A DNA stretch of 64,000 nt from contig JADKEF010000001.1 of NCBI GenBank assembly GCA_016718135.1, positions 710,514 to 774,513 on the forward strand, read 5' to 3'. Below are positions 8,945-16,950 of this stretch, one piece after another (the first letter of the stretch is position 1; each line of letters starts with the position of its first letter). The position numbers were made by a program, and so were the translations under genes. The notes under the pieces are model-generated. The model had not been told where the DNA came from. It searched no databases and was given only the letters and a program-made list of their open reading frames with translations. Source of the DNA: Acidobacteriota bacterium (GTDB lineage: Bacteria > Acidobacteriota > Blastocatellia > Pyrinomonadales > Pyrinomonadaceae).

Positions 8945-9599
8945 ATAGATCGTTGGTTGGGTTCGTGGTGAGAGAAAAACGTTGACCGTTGAACTCGCGA
9001 TCAGGATTCACGATGTCATTCGGTAGCGACATCTCGTGCTCGACCCAAGTTTCGTGCTCAGCGGGCATCGTTACTTCTAACACCTCAGCTACCGCTGTAC
9101 ATTCCAGAACTCGGTGCCGAATCTCAGGCGGCTGAACGACGCAATCCCCTGTTTCTAGCCAGAATGGCGGGCCTTGATCTTGGTAAACAACCTTGATGCG
9201 GCCTTTTAGACAGTAGATCATTTGGAAATCTACTTTGTGATAATGAACGTAATCCGCGACAGGCCCCTCGTCAGCCAGACGTATGTGCGAAGCAATTGCT
9301 TTGCCGCCCAAACGCCCCGGAATGAGATCGCGATATTCCATCCCGGCCCTGCCGGTGACCCAGTCAGAACCACCTGCGGTATTGGGTGGTTGAACGTTCG
9401 GTTGAGACAGCTTGAGTCTTATCGTTTCACGATGAAGGGAATCGCTCGTTAAACCACCCGCTGTCGCAGATGGTTCTGACATGAGAGCCTCGCGTGGCGA
9501 ATCGGCCGGGAAAATCATGTCGAGACGATAGCCCAACTCGGTGTACTTTTGTATAGCCTCGTCGAGGTCGCCGCAAAGAATTATAGTTGAATCGGACAT
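8910..9599 (-). CDS. Cupin-domain protein with repeat-derived linker
   Basis: A 229-residue soluble protein. The C-terminal half is a cupin barrel with metal-ligand-like HYHKVDFQMIYCLKG and a second motif VVQPPEIRHRVLE. The N-terminal 40 residues (IILCGDLDEAIQKYTELGYRLD) look like a start of a vicinal-oxygen-chelate-type fold. Between them, residues about 40-80 are coded by two inverted copies of a 29-bp repeat (9363-9391 and 9452-9480), giving the low-complexity PSATAGG and NTAGGS segments. It follows the 9606-9896 gene with a 6-nt gap on the same strand. Catalytic role unknown. Confidence 0.82.
   Translation of the reverse strand: MSDSTIILCGDLDEAIQKYTELGYRLDMIFPADSPREALMSEPSATAGGLTSDSLHRETIRLKLSQPNVQPPNTAGGSDWVTGRAGMEYRDLIPGRLGGKAIASHIRLADEGPVADYVHYHKVDFQMIYCLKGRIKVVYQDQGPPFWLETGDCVVQPPEIRHRVLECTAVAEVLEVTMPAEHETWVEHEMSLPNDIVNPDREFNGQRFSLTTNPTNDLSIASLLSPFQK
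9363..9391 (+). repeat. 29-bp dispersed repeat, copy A (inside the cupin gene)
   Basis: Begins GTCAGAACC and ends GGGTGGTT with a central GCGGTA. It is inverted relative to copy B at 9452-9480 (24 of 29 positions match) and matches copy C inside korA (41849-41877) at both ends and the GCGGTA core. All three sit in frame within coding sequence. Confidence 0.75.
9452..9480 (-). repeat. 29-bp dispersed repeat, copy B (inside the cupin gene)
   Basis: Reverse-oriented partner of copy A, ending GGTTCTGAC on the plus strand. Together A and B could fold a long imperfect hairpin with a 60-nt loop in the cupin mRNA. Confidence 0.75.
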
Positions 9600-9605
9600 C
9601 AGGAA

Positions 9606-9896
9606 TTATTTCCAGTTCTTCCGCCAGATCGCTTTCGTTCCTTCATCAAGAAGAGAGCGGCGAAAAGGAAGATTGGTCAAGATCTTGTTCATCAAAAAGT
9701 CCCAATCGCGATAGGGCATGTCCTTTATGCTCTCAAACCTGACCATTCCATACTCAGTCTCGTCGTCGTTGCGAAAATAAACCTCGCGCGGCTCGTCCGC
9801 TCCTTCGTCAGGATGGAAGTAACGGGTCACAAAATGCCAACGCATTCGATGTTTGTCGTATTTCTTCGTCCGGTGATATGTCCATTCGTCCTTCAT
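9606..9896 (-). CDS. Conserved-looking hypothetical protein, 96 residues
   Basis: A small charged soluble protein starting MKDEWTYHRTKKYDKHRMR, rich in aromatic and basic residues, with no signal peptide or membrane segment. I do not recognise the family. Its ATG overlaps the stop codon of the hydrolase gene upstream (shared base 9896) and the cupin gene starts 6 nt after its end, so hydrolase, this gene and cupin probably form one translationally coupled operon. Confidence 0.72.
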   Translation of the reverse strand: MKDEWTYHRTKKYDKHRMRWHFVTRYFHPDEGADEPREVYFRNDDETEYGMVRFESIKDMPYRDWDFLMNKILTNLPFRRSLLDEGTKAIWRKNWK

Positions 9897-11137
9897 TATT
9901 GTGCCTCGGGAACGCTGCCAAATCCGCCGTCGAAGAATGCGCGGGCCTTAGAGATGGCCGGGGCGATTCCGGTCAGATGGTTGAATGTCGCCGGGATCAT
10001 CGCGGTTTTGACTCGTGAAGCCGGCACGCCATTTCGCCGCATTGCGTCGATAGCCACACGGGTGTTTTCCGGACTGACGACAAAATCTTTATCGACGTAG
10101 ATCATCAACATCGGTGAGCTCGGCGACCAATTATAGACGTCGTTTTCCTGGAGCATTCGGACGAACGGATTCGATTTATCGTTACGCTGCATCGCCCGCA
10201 GAAAACCCGGCTGCAGAACATTTTCGAGTCGATTTTGCGACCGCATCAACGTCGTCGTAATGCCGATATTCTTGATCACCCCTTCGTCCGACGGGCTGAG
10301 CCGATAGTTTACGCCGAGAGCGTTGGCGAGGGCTGTTTTGTAAAAAGTGTTCAGCTTGATGCCTTTCTGTTTGTTGAGATAGTTGGTCGCGTACGACATC
10401 AGATACAGCCGAAGAACAAAGCCGGTCTGCTCGCCTGTTTCCTCGAGCATGAACTTGCGCGTCGTGCCTGAGAGATCGTACGGCCCGCTCGCGGGAGCAC
10501 TGCGTGTGACCTGATATTCTTCGTTCATGTAAGACTGCAGCGAGCGAGTCAACGCCATTGCAACGCCGCCGCCTTCGCTGTAGCCGGTGATGAAAAGCTC
10601 GCGCCCGATGCGATAGTTCTTTTGTCGTGAGAATGCACGAACGGCTGAGATCATGTCCATTCCCGAACGCGCGTTCACGGCACTCAGCGGATACGGATGC
10701 GCTCCTTTGTGATCGCCTAGGCCAAGATAGTCCGGCAGAATAACGGCGTATCCGCCGCTCGCAAATCCGGTGATCGCCTCGATCGTCTCCGGAGCCTCGC
10801 CTTTTCCTTTGAACTTCGACGGCGACCGATCACGATCAACCGTCGTTCCATGACAATAAACGACTAACCCTTTCGGAGCACCGCCGACCGGCCAGGCGAC
10901 AAGGCCTGTCAGATTCACCTTCTTTTTGTTTACATCGATCGACGAATACGTGATCTTGTAAAGCTCTACGTTACTCGTTGCCGCTGACGGTGCGAATTCA
11001 CCGAACGCCTTCGTCATTCGCTCGTTTACATCGGCGACGGACATCGTGCCGTTTGAAGCGGACGAAACGAGCGTCTGTCCGGAAACGGAGACAGCAAAAA
11101 GAACGAGTGTGAATAGGAAAAGTCGGAGCGCTTTCAT
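9896..11137 (-). CDS. Secreted alpha/beta hydrolase (secretory lipase/esterase-like)
   Basis: A 413-residue exported serine hydrolase. A Sec signal peptide (LFLFTLVLFAVSVSG) is followed by an alpha/beta fold: VVYCHGTTV near residue 95 (oxyanion region), the nucleophile elbow GYSEGG with Ser about residue 187, an acid in MIYVDKDFVV near 355 and the His in FNHLTG near 392. The layout resembles LIP-type secretory lipases and prolyl-oligopeptidase-like esterases; the substrate is not predictable. First gene of a likely operon with the 9606-9896 gene and the cupin gene. Confidence 0.87.
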   Translation of the reverse strand: MKALRLFLFTLVLFAVSVSGQTLVSSASNGTMSVADVNERMTKAFGEFAPSAATSNVELYKITYSSIDVNKKKVNLTGLVAWPVGGAPKGLVVYCHGTTVDRDRSPSKFKGKGEAPETIEAITGFASGGYAVILPDYLGLGDHKGAHPYPLSAVNARSGMDMISAVRAFSRQKNYRIGRELFITGYSEGGGVAMALTRSLQSYMNEEYQVTRSAPASGPYDLSGTTRKFMLEETGEQTGFVLRLYLMSYATNYLNKQKGIKLNTFYKTALANALGVNYRLSPSDEGVIKNIGITTTLMRSQNRLENVLQPGFLRAMQRNDKSNPFVRMLQENDVYNWSPSSPMLMIYVDKDFVVSPENTRVAIDAMRRNGVPASRVKTAMIPATFNHLTGIAPAISKARAFFDGGFGSVPEAQ

Positions 11138-11155
11138 ATTTCCCCCTGGATGGTT

Positions 11156-11617
11156 TTATTGTTTGCTGATGATCTCAGATTGGATCGTATTCGCAATATA
11201 ACATTTTTCGTGGGCTTCGTGGTGGAGGCGGGCGATGTCTTCGGCGGTCGGGAGTTTGTCGCCGGTCCAGGCGATCTGCGGTTCGAGCGTGATCGTCGAA
11301 ACCCATTGCCGTCCGTCGTCCATCGAGGTCATCTCGCCGACGGCGTTATCTTCGTAGGACTCAATATTAAATCCCATCGTCGCCGCCAGCCACAGAAACG
11401 TCAGCATATGACAAGACGAAGCCGCCGCCACCAAAGCCTCCTCCGGATCAACCGCCGCCTCAATCGAATACGGAAGGCGAACCGCATGCGGCGAAGAACT
11501 CGCCGGAACAGTCACCCCACCATCAAACTCCCACGAATGCCCGCGAGTATAGCGGTTCTTTGTGAATGTGTCGGGTGCGTCGGATTTCCAGGTGATTTTG
11601 GCGATGTATGTGGACAT
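11156..11617 (-). CDS. OsmC family peroxide-detoxification protein
   Basis: A 153-residue OsmC/Ohr-superfamily thiol peroxidase that reduces (organic) hydroperoxides in the cytoplasm. The two redox cysteines are visible: Cys69 in AAASSCHMLTFL and Cys139 in HEKCYIANTI. The N-terminal HSWEFDGGVTVPASSSPH is typical of the OsmC subgroup annotated from many soil bacteria. It lies 13 nt after a small membrane-protein gene on the same strand, so it may be co-transcribed with asnS. Confidence 0.92.
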   Translation of the reverse strand: MSTYIAKITWKSDAPDTFTKNRYTRGHSWEFDGGVTVPASSSPHAVRLPYSIEAAVDPEEALVAAASSCHMLTFLWLAATMGFNIESYEDNAVGEMTSMDDGRQWVSTITLEPQIAWTGDKLPTAEDIARLHHEAHEKCYIANTIQSEIISKQ

Positions 11618-11629
11618 TATTACTCTCCG

Positions 11630-11908
11630 TTATAACTTCGAACCACAAATAATATGAAAAGGTATGTTGCCGGAAATGTTACTGCGGACACCAACAATAG
11701 AACGGCGTTCTGAACCCCCCTTACCTAACGAAATGACCACTAGTGCCGCGATTATGAGAACAAGTGCTAAGGGCCCAACCAAGAAGAGGAAGCCCACCGA
11801 GGAGTATCCGCGGGCATATCCGTCCTGAAGGACAATTGCGAGGGCGGCTAAAAGTACGCCGCATACAACTGGAGACAACAACGCTATTGTTCTTGGAACA
11901 TGTTTCAT
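11630..11908 (-). CDS. Small hypothetical membrane protein
   Basis: A 92-residue protein with two or three hydrophobic segments (TIALLSPVVCGVLLAALAIV, GFLFLVGPLALVLIIAALVV) and a polar C-terminal tail. It starts 4 nt after the asnS stop codon and ends 12 nt before the osmC start, which suggests an asnS-membrane protein-osmC transcript. No family recognised. Confidence 0.6.
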   Translation of the reverse strand: MKHVPRTIALLSPVVCGVLLAALAIVLQDGYARGYSSVGFLFLVGPLALVLIIAALVVISLGKGGSERRSIVGVRSNISGNIPFHIICGSKL

Positions 11909-11912
11909 CTAA

Positions 11913-13223
11913 TTACGGTCTTAGCCTATACAACATCCTCGGAAACGGAATGGTTTCGCGGACGTGTTCGATGCCGGCCATCCAGGCGGTGCAGCGTTCG
12001 ATGCCCATGCCGAAGCCGGCGTGGGGGACGCTGCCGTAGCGTCTTAGATCTAGATACCATTCGAACGACTCACGCGGGAGGCCGTGGGCTTCGATCTGCT
12101 TTTCGAGGTATTCGAGGTTAGCGGCGCGTTCGCCGCCGCCGATTATTTCGCCGTAGCCTTCGGGGGCGAGCAGGTCGATGCCGAGGGCGCATTCGGGGCG
12201 GTCTTTGTCCACCTCGAAGTAGAATCCCTTGATCGCGGTCGGGAAGTGGTGCACAAATACCGGTTTGCCGTGCTGCGTCGAGAGATATGTCTCGTCCGGT
12301 GCTCCGAAATCGCCGCCCCATTCAAAATTGTTCTCGAGTTCGCCCTTTGCGTGGCCTTCCTGCAGCATTTTGACGGCATCGTCGTAGTGCAGACGCGGGA
12401 ACGGTGAATTTATTGCCTCGAGTATCGTCGTATCGCGTTCGAGCGTCTTCAATTCTTCCTGGCGGTCGGTCAGCACGCGTTCGACGATCGAGAGGATCAT
12501 GCGTTCGCCGAGATCCATCATGTCTTCATAGCCCGCGTACGCGACTTCAGGCTCCACCATCCAGAATTCGGTAAGGTGACGGCGTGTTTTCGACTTCTCG
12601 GCACGAAAAGTCGGGCCGAAAGCGTACGATTTACCAAAAGCAGCAGCCGTCGCTTCGTTATAAAGCTGTCCCGACTGCGTCAGATAGGCCTTCTGGTCGT
12701 CAAAATAGTCTACCTCGAACAAAGTCGTTGTTCCTTCACAGGCGGCGGGCGTAAAGATCGGCGTGTCAGCCAGCGTAAACCCGTCATTATCAAAGAAATC
12801 ACGCACCGCTTTGATCACCGTATGCCTGATCTTCAACACCGCGTGCTGTTTTTTCGAACGGATCCACAGATGGCGGTTGTCCATCAGGAATTCGGTGCCG
12901 TGTTCCTTCGGCGTGATGGGATAATCGTGCGTATTTTGGACGACTTCGAGGCCGGTGACGTCGAGTTCGACGCCGAGCGAAGACCGTGTGTCTTCTTTTA
13001 CCGTTCCGGTGACGATTATCGAGCTTTCTTGCCCGAGCGAGTCCGCCAGATCGTACAACGCCTCGTCATTGGGCTTAAAAACAACGCCCTGAACAATGCC
13101 CGTCCCGTCGCGGAGCTGCAAAAACACCAGTTTGCCGCTCGAACGCGCGTTATAAAGCCAGCCCTTCACAACGACCGACTCGCCGATGTGGTCTTTTAGT
13201 TGGTTGATATATGTTTGCTTCAT
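11913..13223 (-). CDS. asnS: Asparaginyl-tRNA synthetase
   Basis: Class IIb aminoacyl-tRNA synthetase that charges tRNA-Asn. The N-terminal OB-fold anticodon-binding domain covers residues 1-110 (VVVKGWLYNARSSGKLVFLQL). The class II core follows with motif 2 FRAEKSKTRRHLTEFWMVE and motif 3 GFGMGIERCTAW near the C-terminus. The 436-residue length is normal. The presence of AsnRS indicates direct charging of tRNA-Asn; an AspRS lies outside the window. Confidence 0.97.
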   Translation of the reverse strand: MKQTYINQLKDHIGESVVVKGWLYNARSSGKLVFLQLRDGTGIVQGVVFKPNDEALYDLADSLGQESSIIVTGTVKEDTRSSLGVELDVTGLEVVQNTHDYPITPKEHGTEFLMDNRHLWIRSKKQHAVLKIRHTVIKAVRDFFDNDGFTLADTPIFTPAACEGTTTLFEVDYFDDQKAYLTQSGQLYNEATAAAFGKSYAFGPTFRAEKSKTRRHLTEFWMVEPEVAYAGYEDMMDLGERMILSIVERVLTDRQEELKTLERDTTILEAINSPFPRLHYDDAVKMLQEGHAKGELENNFEWGGDFGAPDETYLSTQHGKPVFVHHFPTAIKGFYFEVDKDRPECALGIDLLAPEGYGEIIGGGERAANLEYLEKQIEAHGLPRESFEWYLDLRRYGSVPHAGFGMGIERCTAWMAGIEHVRETIPFPRMLYRLRP

Positions 13224-13361
13224 GTATTTGATTAACTTTTAGGAGATTTTAGAAGAAAACATTTGGAAACGCGAGTATGAACGACAGTTCTCAGTGGATA
13301 CGGAAATCCGGAGACGACGGAACTGGATACCTCCCACCGGCGGGAGGCCGCGATCCGCTAG

Positions 13362-13550
13362 CTAGAGCCCTCAACCCTCTGGCCGGAGCACACAGTTCGC
13401 TAACCCAAGCCCTCAGGTCGCTGACCCAAGCCCACAGGGCGCTGACCCAAGCCCTCAGGTCGCGGACCCAAGCCCTCAGGTCGCGGACCCAAGCCCTCAG
13501 GTCGCCGATCCAAGCCCTCAGGTCGCGGACCCAAGCTCACACGGCGGCTC
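13362..13550. repeat. Array of about nine 21-bp tandem repeats
   Basis: Unit consensus CCCAAGCCCTCAGGTCGCGGA minus one base is repeated head to tail, best conserved at 13404-13529 (six units, each exactly 21 bp) with degenerate units on both sides. Adjacent units create GGTC-GCG-GACC mini-hairpins. It lies in the 434-bp gap between asnS and the ABC exporter gene. The 21-bp period keeps one frame open, but no start signal or known protein supports coding. The AAGC-CT-A core recurs in the array at 37218-37386. Confidence 0.85.
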
Positions 13551-13657
13551 GCCGGTTACCCAGACGTGCGGGTCATGGCAACAGACTTTCGATCCAATCC
13601 GAATAATGCCGCGTTTGACTTTACTTCCCGCAATTATCACACTCAATCTACCGCAAA

Positions 13658-15490
13658 ATGGCAGAAGAAAAGAAGAAAAAGAAGGTAAATTACGCGACCG
13701 CGTGGGCTGAGGCTCGGAAGATCATGTGGAACGCTCGTTGGCGGCTGCTTGTGGGCAGCTTGCTGATGCTTGTTTCGCGGCTCGCGGGCATGGTTTTGCC
13801 GGCTTCGACGAAATACATCGGCGACGAGGTTTTCACGAATCAGCGTTACGAGTTGATCAAATGGATCGCGCTCGCGATCGGCATTTCGACACTGGTGCAG
13901 GGAATTACAAGCTTTGCTTTGTCGCAGATCCTCGGCGTGGCGGCCCAACTCGCGATCACAAACATGCGAATGCGTGTGCAATCGCACATCGAACGCCTGC
14001 CGATAAGCTATTTTGACTCGACGCAGACCGGCCAGCTCATCTCGCGCATCATGAGCGACGCCGAAGGCATCCGAAATCTTGTCGGAACCGGCCTCGGACA
14101 GATCCTGGGCGGCATTGTCACGGCGACGATCGCTATCGGCGTGCTTTTCTATCTTAATTGGCAGTTGACGTCCGTCACGCTTGTCGTTTTAGTTATCTTC
14201 GGCGCCGTGCTGATGTACGCATTTAAGGTGCTACGGCCGATCTTTCGCGAACGCGGCGAGATAAATGCCGAAGTTACCGGACGCCTAACTGAATCTCTGG
14301 GCGGCATTCGCATCGTTAAGGCGTACACGGCGGAGAAACGCGAGGAACTTTCGTTCACACGCGGGGCGCATCGCCTGTTTCGCAACATAGCCCGATCCGT
14401 CACTGGCGTTTCCGCCATCGGTTCCTTCTCATCCATCATCATCGGCGCTGTCGCGGTCGTCATGATCTTGATCGGCGGCAACGCGGTTCAGTCGGGGACA
14501 ATGACGCTCGGCGATTTCCTGATGTACATCTCGTTCACCTTCCTCCTCGCGATGCCAGTTTTCGAGCTGACCTCAGTCGGCACGCAGATTACCGAGGCGT
14601 TGGCCGGTTTAGATCGCATCCGCGAAGTGATGGCGATGAAAACTGAGACCGACGAAGACAAAAGCCGCGACGCTCTGCCCGCGATCGATGGGAAGATCGA
14701 GTTCGACGATGTGTATTTCGAGTACGACAAGGACGTGCCCGTGCTAAAAGGCGTGTCGTTCCGTGCCGAAGCAGGAGCGACAACTGCTCTTGTCGGATCA
14801 AGCGGCTCCGGCAAATCGACAATACTCAGCCTCGTCCTCAATTTTATCCAACCAACGACCGGAACGATCAAAGTCGACGGCAAAGACCTGCAATCCGTGA
14901 AACTCCGCGACTACCGTAGCCATCTCGGCGTGGTTTTGCAGGACAATTTTCTGTTCGACGGCACTATCCTCGACAACATTCGCTTCTCAAATCCCGAAGC
15001 GAATCTCGAAAAGATCAAAGAGATCTGCCAAATTGCCAACGCCGACGAGTTTATCGAGAAATTCCCGAACGGCTACGACACCATCGTCGGCGAACGCGGC
15101 GTAAAACTCTCCGGCGGCCAACGCCAACGCATCGCAATCGCCCGCGCCTTGCTCGCCGACCCGCGAATCCTGATCCTCGACGAAGCGACGTCTAGCCTAG
15201 ACAGTGAATCCGAAGCGTTGATACAGGAAGGATTGAACAATCTCCGAAAGGGAAGAACGACATTCGTCATCGCCCACCGCCTTTCAACCATCCGCAGTGC
15301 CGATCAGATCCTCGTCGTTGAAGCCGGGGAGATCCTCGAACGCGGCAGCCATGACGAGTTGATCGCCCTCGACGGCCGATACAAACAGCTATATGATAAG
15401 CAGTACCGTTTCGAACAAAATCTTTTTGTAAACCCCGGCGAGGATTTTACAGGCAAACCGCCTGAGGCTCTCTCGCAAACGAAACTATAG
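13658..15490 (+). CDS. ABC exporter, fused membrane and ATPase domains (MsbA-like)
   Basis: A 610-residue half-transporter that works as a homodimer or with a partner to export lipid, drug or polysaccharide precursors across the inner membrane. Six membrane helices fill residues 30-320 and the nucleotide-binding domain the rest: Walker A VGSSGSGKST near 379, Q-loop in VVLQDNFLF, signature LSGGQRQR near 485 and Walker B ILILDEATS near 505, then the H-loop IAHRLST. The short Lys-rich N-terminus is cytoplasmic. The closest described relatives are MsbA-type exporters, but the substrate is not known. Confidence 0.93.
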   Translation: MAEEKKKKKVNYATAWAEARKIMWNARWRLLVGSLLMLVSRLAGMVLPASTKYIGDEVFTNQRYELIKWIALAIGISTLVQGITSFALSQILGVAAQLAITNMRMRVQSHIERLPISYFDSTQTGQLISRIMSDAEGIRNLVGTGLGQILGGIVTATIAIGVLFYLNWQLTSVTLVVLVIFGAVLMYAFKVLRPIFRERGEINAEVTGRLTESLGGIRIVKAYTAEKREELSFTRGAHRLFRNIARSVTGVSAIGSFSSIIIGAVAVVMILIGGNAVQSGTMTLGDFLMYISFTFLLAMPVFELTSVGTQITEALAGLDRIREVMAMKTETDEDKSRDALPAIDGKIEFDDVYFEYDKDVPVLKGVSFRAEAGATTALVGSSGSGKSTILSLVLNFIQPTTGTIKVDGKDLQSVKLRDYRSHLGVVLQDNFLFDGTILDNIRFSNPEANLEKIKEICQIANADEFIEKFPNGYDTIVGERGVKLSGGQRQRIAIARALLADPRILILDEATSSLDSESEALIQEGLNNLRKGRTTFVIAHRLSTIRSADQILVVEAGEILERGSHDELIALDGRYKQLYDKQYRFEQNLFVNPGEDFTGKPPEALSQTKL

Positions 15491-15507
15491 AAGGAGACCT
15501 GTCCCCG

Positions 15508-15951
15508 ATGGCTGAACAAAATTATTCGAATCACACCCGTTGGTATCCGCTGTTTCACCTCGTAGTGATGCCGTTGCTTGTCCTTAACTTTCTATCGCAT
15601 CTTGTACGGCTATTTATGGCCGCACCGGAAAGCGGGCGGAAGGCCTTAGCGTTCTGGACGCTCCTGAGCTTTGCCCTCATCCTGCTCGGCCTTGCCTCGC
15701 GTCTGCAAGCTCTAAAGGCTCAGGACCGCGTAATACGACTGGAAGAACGTCTCCGCTATCGCGAAGTTCTTTCGCCGGAATTGGTAAAGAGAGCGGCCGG
15801 TCTGCGAACCGGACAGATCATTGCATTGCGATTTGCACCAGATGACGAACTGGCTGGACTTGTCGAGAGAACGTTGAATGGTGAGTTTGCGAAGACGAAG
15901 GAGATCAAACAGGCAATCAAGAATTGGCGCGGCGATCACCTACGCGTCTGA
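15508..15951 (+). CDS. DUF6526 family membrane protein
   Basis: A 147-residue protein with two membrane helices (FHLVVMPLLVLNFLSHLVRLF and ALAFWTLLSFALILLGLA) followed by a cytoplasmic helical region containing QDRVIRLEERLRYR and LRTGQIIALRFAPDDEL. This arrangement matches the DUF6526 pattern. It starts 17 nt after the ABC exporter, with AAGGAGA upstream of ATG 15508, so the two are likely co-transcribed. Its end overlaps the convergent kinase gene by 12 bp. Function unknown. Confidence 0.82.
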   Translation: MAEQNYSNHTRWYPLFHLVVMPLLVLNFLSHLVRLFMAAPESGRKALAFWTLLSFALILLGLASRLQALKAQDRVIRLEERLRYREVLSPELVKRAAGLRTGQIIALRFAPDDELAGLVERTLNGEFAKTKEIKQAIKNWRGDHLRV

Positions 15952-16950
15952 CCGCTCTATCTCACGTGCGAGAACCTTTTGAATACAGTGAAAACGCCCG
16001 AGGCTTTCCGCCGCTCGCAGTGATATGCGGAACATCGGGATGATGAACGGCACAAAGTAAGTCTTGCCGCGGGTAGCTGATTGAAACGAGAAAGTTCCTG
16101 CAGCCTTGAGACATCGCTGGATCGTTTGGAGGCGGAATTGGTAGGCAAATTCCTCTTCATCGAGCCGCGGCATACCGAGCTTTACACGCATTTCGAGAAA
16201 GAACTTTCGCTTCTCCGCCAACCACTCACGTGACGGAAGATCGGTTATTCGATCTAACAACAAAGATACTAAGTCATAAGACGCCGATCCGATCCGGGCG
16301 TCCTGATGGTCGATGATCCGCATTCGATCACGCCCGTCAAGCATCAGATTCGCCGCATGAAAATCACGGTGGCAGAGCACGGACGCGAATTTATCGAGTT
16401 CGGCCGAAAGCTCCAGGAATTCCTCTGATAATTTCGCATCCTCAACCGGCGATAGCTGATGTTTTAGATATGTCTGGAAATAGTGGGTCTTGAAGAAATC
16501 CAATTCCCACTTGAGCTTTTCTGTGTCGAATTTAAGCGTCGATGCGATCGCCTTTGTGTCGAACGCAACATCCGTCGCCTTTTGAATACGAGCGATCAGC
16601 GAAATCGCCTCAGCTCTAAGTCGGGAGCGTTTCTCAACGTCCGGACCGGACATTTCGTCGCGAAGAATGCGGTCGCCGAGATCTTCCTGGATGATGACCC
16701 CGAGTGATTCGTCCTGACCGAGTATCTCCGCGACCGGGAGCCCCGCAGTCAGGAACAAACGCGACGAATCCAGATAGGTCTGCTCCGCTGCATTGAACGG
16801 CTCTGGATAAACACACGCCACTGCATGGGCTCCTTGCCACGCGATCCGAAAATACTCGCGCGTGGAAGCGTCCGCCGTTAGTTGAACAAACTCCGTCGGC
16901 TCGCCGCGATCGGCCAGGAATTTTTCTAAGCGTTTGGCGTGATCTCTCAT
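15940..16950 (-). CDS. AmgK-like anomeric sugar kinase (aminoglycoside-phosphotransferase fold)
   Basis: Probably phosphorylates C1 of N-acetylmuramate or N-acetylglucosamine in the cytoplasm, the first step of the recycling route that feeds UDP-MurNAc synthesis. The 336-residue protein has an APH-type kinase fold: TADASTREYFRI near residue 25 (as in AmgK), the catalytic loop HRDFHAAN at 194-201 and the metal-binding IIDHQDA at 212-218. Its start overlaps the stop of the nucleotidyltransferase gene upstream by 4 bp, the same pairing as amgK-murU. The substrate is inferred from the partner gene and not proven by sequence. Confidence 0.8.
   Translation of the reverse strand: MRDHAKRLEKFLADRGEPTEFVQLTADASTREYFRIAWQGAHAVACVYPEPFNAAEQTYLDSSRLFLTAGLPVAEILGQDESLGVIIQEDLGDRILRDEMSGPDVEKRSRLRAEAISLIARIQKATDVAFDTKAIASTLKFDTEKLKWELDFFKTHYFQTYLKHQLSPVEDAKLSEEFLELSAELDKFASVLCHRDFHAANLMLDGRDRMRIIDHQDARIGSASYDLVSLLLDRITDLPSREWLAEKRKFFLEMRVKLGMPRLDEEEFAYQFRLQTIQRCLKAAGTFSFQSATRGKTYFVPFIIPMFRISLRAAESLGRFHCIQKVLAREIERSDA

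Noticed and set aside
13362..13550. CRISPR array
   Set aside because: Units are contiguous with no unique spacers, and no cas genes are present; the same applies to 37218-37386.
13277..13606. 109-codon frame through the 21-bp repeat array
   Set aside because: The frame stays open only because the period is a multiple of three; no start signal and heptad text such as LTQALRS has no support as a protein.
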